Positions 14,301 through 17,139 of a stretch of DNA of 17,139 nt are shown one piece after another (positions within the stretch are counted from its first letter, which is position 1; each line of letters begins with the position of its first letter). Position numbers and translations under genes: made by a program. Source of the stretch: CAMCHP01 sp036835325 (GTDB lineage: Bacteria; Bacteroidota; Bacteroidia; Flavobacteriales_D; Sanyastnellaceae); the NCBI GenBank assembly GCA_036835325.1, contig DAITMF010000057.1:1-17139 (forward strand). The letters run 5' to 3'. The notes beneath the pieces are model-generated. The model did no database searches and was not told the origin of the DNA. It saw only the letters and a program-made list of their open reading frames with translations.

Positions 14301-17139
14301 TGCAGCAAGACCTCTTCGGTTCATCAAATGTACCTGGCACCATTAAGCTTGAGTACCGCGTGAACGGTGGTGCTTGGTTGCAAGCTGCAAGCTACACTTC
14401 TGTACACGGAGCTACCATCAATTACAATGACACCTTCGTACTTCCCGGAGCAGCAGGCAACAACTTTGAGATTCGCTTCCGTGCATTCGGAAACGGCTCA
14501 AGCGGCTACACCATGGGTGGCTGGGGAATCGACAACGTGCGCATCTTCGGTGTTTCTAGCGGCTGTTCAGCCGGAAATTCTGAAGTGAGCATCAACTGGA
14601 CCTTCAACGACCAAGTTTCAGGAACATGTCCGCAAATCATCACCCGTACATTCACAGGCACTTTCAATGGTGAGTCGTTCTCGTGTGTTCAAACCCTTAC
14701 GATTACTGACGAGGAGGCACCGATTTTCACTTCGGTTCCTGCTGACACGACCATCGAGTGTACTGCTGCCATCCCAACTGAAATGGCAACAGCCATCGAC
14801 AACTGCGATGAGACTGTAGAAGTAACAGTTAACGTAACCGAATCAGGAAGCAATTGTGAGCGAATCATTTCGCGCACCTTCACGGCTGTTGACAACTGCG
14901 GAAACGCTGCTTCTGTTGTACAAACGGTAACGGTAATCGACACTACAGCGCCTGTGATTGACTGTCCTGCGGCCATCACTGTTGATTGTGCAGCAGGCGT
15001 AGCGCCGGAAGTAACCGGTATGGCGACAGCTACCGACGCATGCAACGCAGTTGAAGTGAACTTCACTGACGGCCCGTCAGCCGGTGACTGTCCATACAGC
15101 TTTGTACGGACTTGGATCGCCGTTGACGCCTGCGGTAACAGCACTTCTTGCGAGCAAGTGATTACTGTAAACGACACTACTGCGCCGGTTATCTCTGGCC
15201 AGGACAGCGAACAAACGTTTGACTGCAATTCTTTGCCGGGTATTGTGCCTCCTACGGTAACCGATAACTGCGACGACAACGTCGAACTCGTGTTCAACCT
15301 TGAGACACTTCCCGGTGACTGTGCCAACGAGCGCACAGAAATCTTAACATGGACTGCGGTTGATGCTTGCGGCAATTCAGCCGTGCGCACCTTCACCTTC
15401 CATTTCGTAGACAACGATGCACCTCAATTGGTGGGTGTTCCCGTTAACATCACCATCGGATGCAACGATGCGCTCCCAATTAGCACGGTAACCGCCATTG
15501 ACAACTGTGACGAAAACGTCGAGGTAGTTGTATCTGACTTGGTTGATCCGAATGACTGTGGTGCCGTGATTGTTCGCACCTTCACTGCAACCGATGCATG
15601 TGGAAACACAGCTTCTGCTACCCAAACCATTTCACAAATTGACAACATAGCGCCGGTGATCACATGTCCAGTGAACTACACTGTGAACTGTGACAACGGT
15701 TCATCTGATCCGTTAGATGCAGGTTTCGCAACTGCGACCGACAACTGTTCAGCAGTTGAAATCAGCTTCGTTGACGGCATGGTAAGTGGCGATTGCCCGT
15801 CTTCATTCGAACGCACTTGGACTGCAATCGACGTATGCGGCAACAGCAGCTCATGCGTGCAGTTGATCACCATCAACGACTTCGCAGCACCGGTAATCAG
15901 CTGTCCGGCGAACATTACCATCGACTGTACTTCAGCCACCACGCCTGACGTAACCGGTTCAGCAACTGCTACCGACGACTGTTCAGAGCCAATGATCAGC
16001 TTCGTTGACGGCCCAATGACTGGCGACTGTCCGTACAGCATCGTTCGCACGTGGACTGCCGTTGACCCATGTGGCAACAGCGTTTCATGCGAGCAAGTAA
16101 TCACCATCATTGACACTGAAGCTCCTGTTATCTCTGGAGAGGATGAGGTGTTGACCCTCGAGTGCAACGTATTGCCAAGCATCGTTGAACCAACGGTTAC
16201 CGACAACTGCGACGCAGGTGTTGAGCTTGACTTCAACCTTGAGACCATCGCAGGTGACTGTGCCAACGAGCGCACCGAGGTTTACACTTGGACAGCCGTT
16301 GACGCATGCGGAAACGAAGCCGTACGCACCTTGACCATCAACTTTGTTGATACCACTGCACCTGTGATTACCGGCATCCCTGCCGACATCACCATCGAGT
16401 GCGATCAGGATGTGCCAATGGTATTTGCCGTGGCCATTGACAACTGCGATAGCAACCCAATGGTATCGCTCAGTGCAATGACCATTCCAAACGCGTGTGG
16501 CGAGACCCTTGTTCGCACTTGGACTGCCGTTGACGCATGTGGAAACCAATCTACAGCCGTTCAGAACGTAACCATCGTTGACACCACAGCTCCGGTAGCG
16601 AATGAGTTGCCTGAAGACCTCACCATCGAGTGTGGTGACGAGATTCCATCGTTCGAGCCTGTGTTTACTGACAACTGCGACGACGACCTGACGCTTTCAG
16701 CCATCTCAAGCATTGCGATTGTATCGGATTGCCAAGAGCAGATTCAGCGTTCATGGACTGCCGTTGACAACTGTGGCAACAGCACCACCATTAGCCAAAC
16801 CATTACCATCATCGATACAGTTGCACCTGAGATCGAATGTGTGGCCGACTACGTGGTTAACTGCGACAACGGTTCATCAGACCCCGCCTTTGCAGGTACA
16901 CCAACAGCGACCGATAACTGTTCAGAGGTAACTTTGACCTTCGTTGACGGTATGGTAAGCGGCGATTGCCCATCAACCTTCGAGCGTACATGGACTGCAA
17001 CCGACGTATGCGGCAACAGCAGCTCATGCGTTCAGTTGATCACCATCAACGACTTCGCGGCGCCTGTGATTGATTGCCCGGCTGACATTACCATCGACTG
17101 TACTTCAGCCACCACGCCTGACGTAACCGGTTCAGCAAC
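11312..17139 (+). CDS. giant secreted multidomain protein with HYR/Ig-like repeat array (3' end beyond window)
   Basis: Open for 1942 codons with no stop before the window edge. ATG at 11312 is the first after an in-frame TAA at 11306. A signal peptide spans residues 1-34 (hydrophobic 19-32, cleavage near LRA-EE). Then come a cysteine-rich Ig-like segment (about 38-125) and a second Ig-like domain (about 126-240; FIYDQVTD...LSSLPAGYYIAVEVGG). A ~155-residue domain occurs twice (309-463 and 726-881), with an uncharacterised ~250-residue region between. A jelly-roll, choice-of-anchor-J/MAM-like domain (about 925-1085) ends in GGWGIDNVRIFG. From residue 1136 there are ten complete HYR/Ig-like units of 77-79 residues and part of an eleventh. 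Export to the cell surface, probably by type IX secretion, and an adhesive role are inference; the C-terminal sorting domain that would test this is outside the window. Confidence 0.9.
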   Translation, partial: MTHCYSWSNSIWRSIAARIVVLASLLVLATGLRAEESCCNINFPTLSSQNGCAVVNTPPVGVCGGTVEWMWARNLNGSIIALTGWSTNQMTTFCPSESGNYRLCGRVLGCSTIYETGDVHVNINDVCTAQITGVFIYDQVTDAPVPGLPSLTNGAQISLSSLPAGYYIAVEVGGNAESVVLSLNGASNTENVVPYTLPGGADGGVNLTLNPGNYHFSAHVYKLDNASGALCDNIAIDFTVVSGVCVSITNGSSPYPASDPIFQDVIAADPSCCYNTWDHICENTYIDYATSGDLVETCPLDGFQHPGGRVFWLPSFGTDFRAASSGLFIDKFDDGTARIYGIVERIADTNKKFQVSVWFNNLSTYSQWIAQGGEAKSPELGNVNTWMFYELDMSKTSYLKGLNGLAGNNLILQQQNNNYGLQFGDGANDLNTNANGMSMWFDYIGTSSGHGDINATYECEDVSNPEVVSFELDCEDALRLNVQGIGMEGQQCASIAINNTLPGDVEYIILETVWKGSNPPAQVTFVADGVDYPAVAQNVLEGNGTNQNNKRAYRAQVPAAANVSVCRPSGFSNNLRALTAYVFRSNAGAISAGSGEFVGRHLWQTSYTMNLTVPAHDQPRDIVVTVPLTDMSNDGRIAEITVTAGSVSKFYQITGNTNGLSLNLTPLVLENVPGDVTNVQIFLNSNPANNPSSFMAAGLALADAQCETPEVEEICEVVGFNGPGTRHFIFFNAFGTNYTSSPEGLQFIQYADGTAKMTGEIFALNSPNKIFEVVLHFNNKSNYDEFLAQGLAPKIPAFASTADAQTWTYYSFDQTRPNVLTGRGANNGIFLFLRNMDGTNHGLQIGTNGANDKNAAFGMSTWFSYSGTHNGNGDLNANLLCQTPDCEVNCPANLELDCTASTDPAHTGEPTLLCADNIACEREAGEFDFEFQAWGGSTAGWSFGPGWQVGNGCAPSCSSFPNVFIDYSNFHTPYNTALTSPVYDACCTDEVSVSFCMQQDLFGSSNVPGTIKLEYRVNGGAWLQAASYTSVHGATINYNDTFVLPGAAGNNFEIRFRAFGNGSSGYTMGGWGIDNVRIFGVSSGCSAGNSEVSINWTFNDQVSGTCPQIITRTFTGTFNGESFSCVQTLTITDEEAPIFTSVPADTTIECTAAIPTEMATAIDNCDETVEVTVNVTESGSNCERIISRTFTAVDNCGNAASVVQTVTVIDTTAPVIDCPAAITVDCAAGVAPEVTGMATATDACNAVEVNFTDGPSAGDCPYSFVRTWIAVDACGNSTSCEQVITVNDTTAPVISGQDSEQTFDCNSLPGIVPPTVTDNCDDNVELVFNLETLPGDCANERTEILTWTAVDACGNSAVRTFTFHFVDNDAPQLVGVPVNITIGCNDALPISTVTAIDNCDENVEVVVSDLVDPNDCGAVIVRTFTATDACGNTASATQTISQIDNIAPVITCPVNYTVNCDNGSSDPLDAGFATATDNCSAVEISFVDGMVSGDCPSSFERTWTAIDVCGNSSSCVQLITINDFAAPVISCPANITIDCTSATTPDVTGSATATDDCSEPMISFVDGPMTGDCPYSIVRTWTAVDPCGNSVSCEQVITIIDTEAPVISGEDEVLTLECNVLPSIVEPTVTDNCDAGVELDFNLETIAGDCANERTEVYTWTAVDACGNEAVRTLTINFVDTTAPVITGIPADITIECDQDVPMVFAVAIDNCDSNPMVSLSAMTIPNACGETLVRTWTAVDACGNQSTAVQNVTIVDTTAPVANELPEDLTIECGDEIPSFEPVFTDNCDDDLTLSAISSIAIVSDCQEQIQRSWTAVDNCGNSTTISQTITIIDTVAPEIECVADYVVNCDNGSSDPAFAGTPTATDNCSEVTLTFVDGMVSGDCPSTFERTWTATDVCGNSSSCVQLITINDFAAPVIDCPADITIDCTSATTPDVTGSA
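12236..13954 (+). repeat. duplicated ~155-residue domain in the giant protein
   Basis: Copy one is at 12236-12697 and copy two at 13487-13954. They share an ordered series of motifs: FGT near the start, DGTA, FNN.S.Y...+AQG, a TW..Y..D segment, G.N...L, GLQ.G.GAND.N, then GMS.WF.Y.GT..G.GD.NA and a closing cysteine. They differ substantially elsewhere, so the duplication is old. I do not recognise a named family for it. Confidence 0.8.
14717..17139 (+). repeat. tandem HYR/Ig-like units, at least eleven
   Basis: Units start at 14717, 14948, 15182, 15419, 15650, 15887, 16121, 16358, 16589, 16823 and 17060, each at an APxI-type junction preceded by DTT or a variant. Each carries an ECN/IDC-type cysteine, DNC, a cysteine in the GDCP region or its equivalent, and WTAVDACGN. 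Lengths are type-specific: A 78, A' 79, B 79, C 77 residues. Order in the window is C, A, B, C, A', A, B, C, C', A', A. The fold matches HYR-type fibronectin-III/Ig-like repeats of bacterial surface proteins. Confidence 0.93.
15650..17139 (+). repeat. 1173-bp higher-order repeat within the HYR array
   Basis: The A'-A pair beginning at 15650 recurs at 16823, exactly 1173 bp (391 codons, five units) later. The final 55 bases of the window (17085-17139) are identical to 15912-15966, and much of the preceding A' unit is nearly identical in DNA. An older, more diverged period of 939 bp (four units) links the units at 14948, 15182 and 15419 to those at 15887, 16121 and 16358. Confidence 0.9.

Noticed and set aside
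14689..16275. Long - strand open frames (199 and 241 codons) opposite the HYR array
   Set aside because: They mirror the repeats of the real gene, with the same periodicity, and have no independent start context or motifs.
14717..17139. Could the periodic repeats be a CRISPR array or satellite DNA?
   Set aside because: The periods are multiples of three with units of 231-237 bp, the frame is open throughout, and the conserved positions are protein motifs (DNC, WTAVDACGN).

Overview
The window looks like chromosome from a Bacteroidota bacterium, most likely a Flavobacteriales/Cryomorphaceae-type lineage; the rank below phylum is inference. The grounds are a type IX secretion gene (porQ) next to cmk, a bacillithiol synthesis gene (bshA), a fused GH3/beta-lactamase-fold exported enzyme, promoter boxes matching the Bacteroidota TAnnTTTG -7 element, absence of clear Shine-Dalgarno sequences, and a very long cysteine-rich secreted repeat protein of the kind exported by type IX secretion. 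Base composition is fairly balanced, somewhat GC-rich for this group.

Layout. (1) Positions 70-3478, + strand: a large exported protein with an N-terminal carboxypeptidase-regulatory-like domain, six TPR-like helical repeats and a long charged coiled-coil region, followed after one base by aroQ. (2) Positions 10146-3496, - strand, read right to left: porQ, cmk, a 1003-residue GH3-beta-lactamase fusion, bshA, and a small two-helix membrane protein that overlaps bshA by 8 bases. Spacings inside this series are short, the largest being the 84 bases between cmk and the fusion gene. (3) Positions 10147-10427: a compact divergent control region. It holds a perfect-match porQ promoter box on the - strand overlapping a palindrome, a candidate small structured RNA with its own terminator on the + strand, and a perfect rpe promoter box in the terminator tail. 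(4) Positions 10428-11075: rpe, with a terminator after it. (5) Positions 11076-11311: a control region with a good two-part promoter, an 8-bp inverted repeat over its -33 element and repeated TTCGTCGA boxes. (6) Position 11312 to the window end: an incomplete gene, at least 1942 codons long, for a secreted multidomain protein ending here in an array of HYR/Ig-like units.

How the parts relate. aroQ (shikimate pathway), rpe (pentose phosphate pathway), cmk (CMP phosphorylation) and bshA (bacillithiol) are housekeeping genes. porQ belongs to the type IX secretion attachment machinery, and the giant repeat protein is a plausible client; its expected C-terminal sorting domain lies beyond the window. 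The GH3-beta-lactamase fusion is an exported enzyme probably acting on cell-wall muropeptides. The least explained parts are the candidate RNA upstream of rpe, the operator-like boxes before the giant gene, the duplicated ~155-residue domain inside the giant protein, and the ordered, typed architecture of its repeat array. No CRISPR array, insertion sequence, phage gene, tRNA or rRNA was seen.
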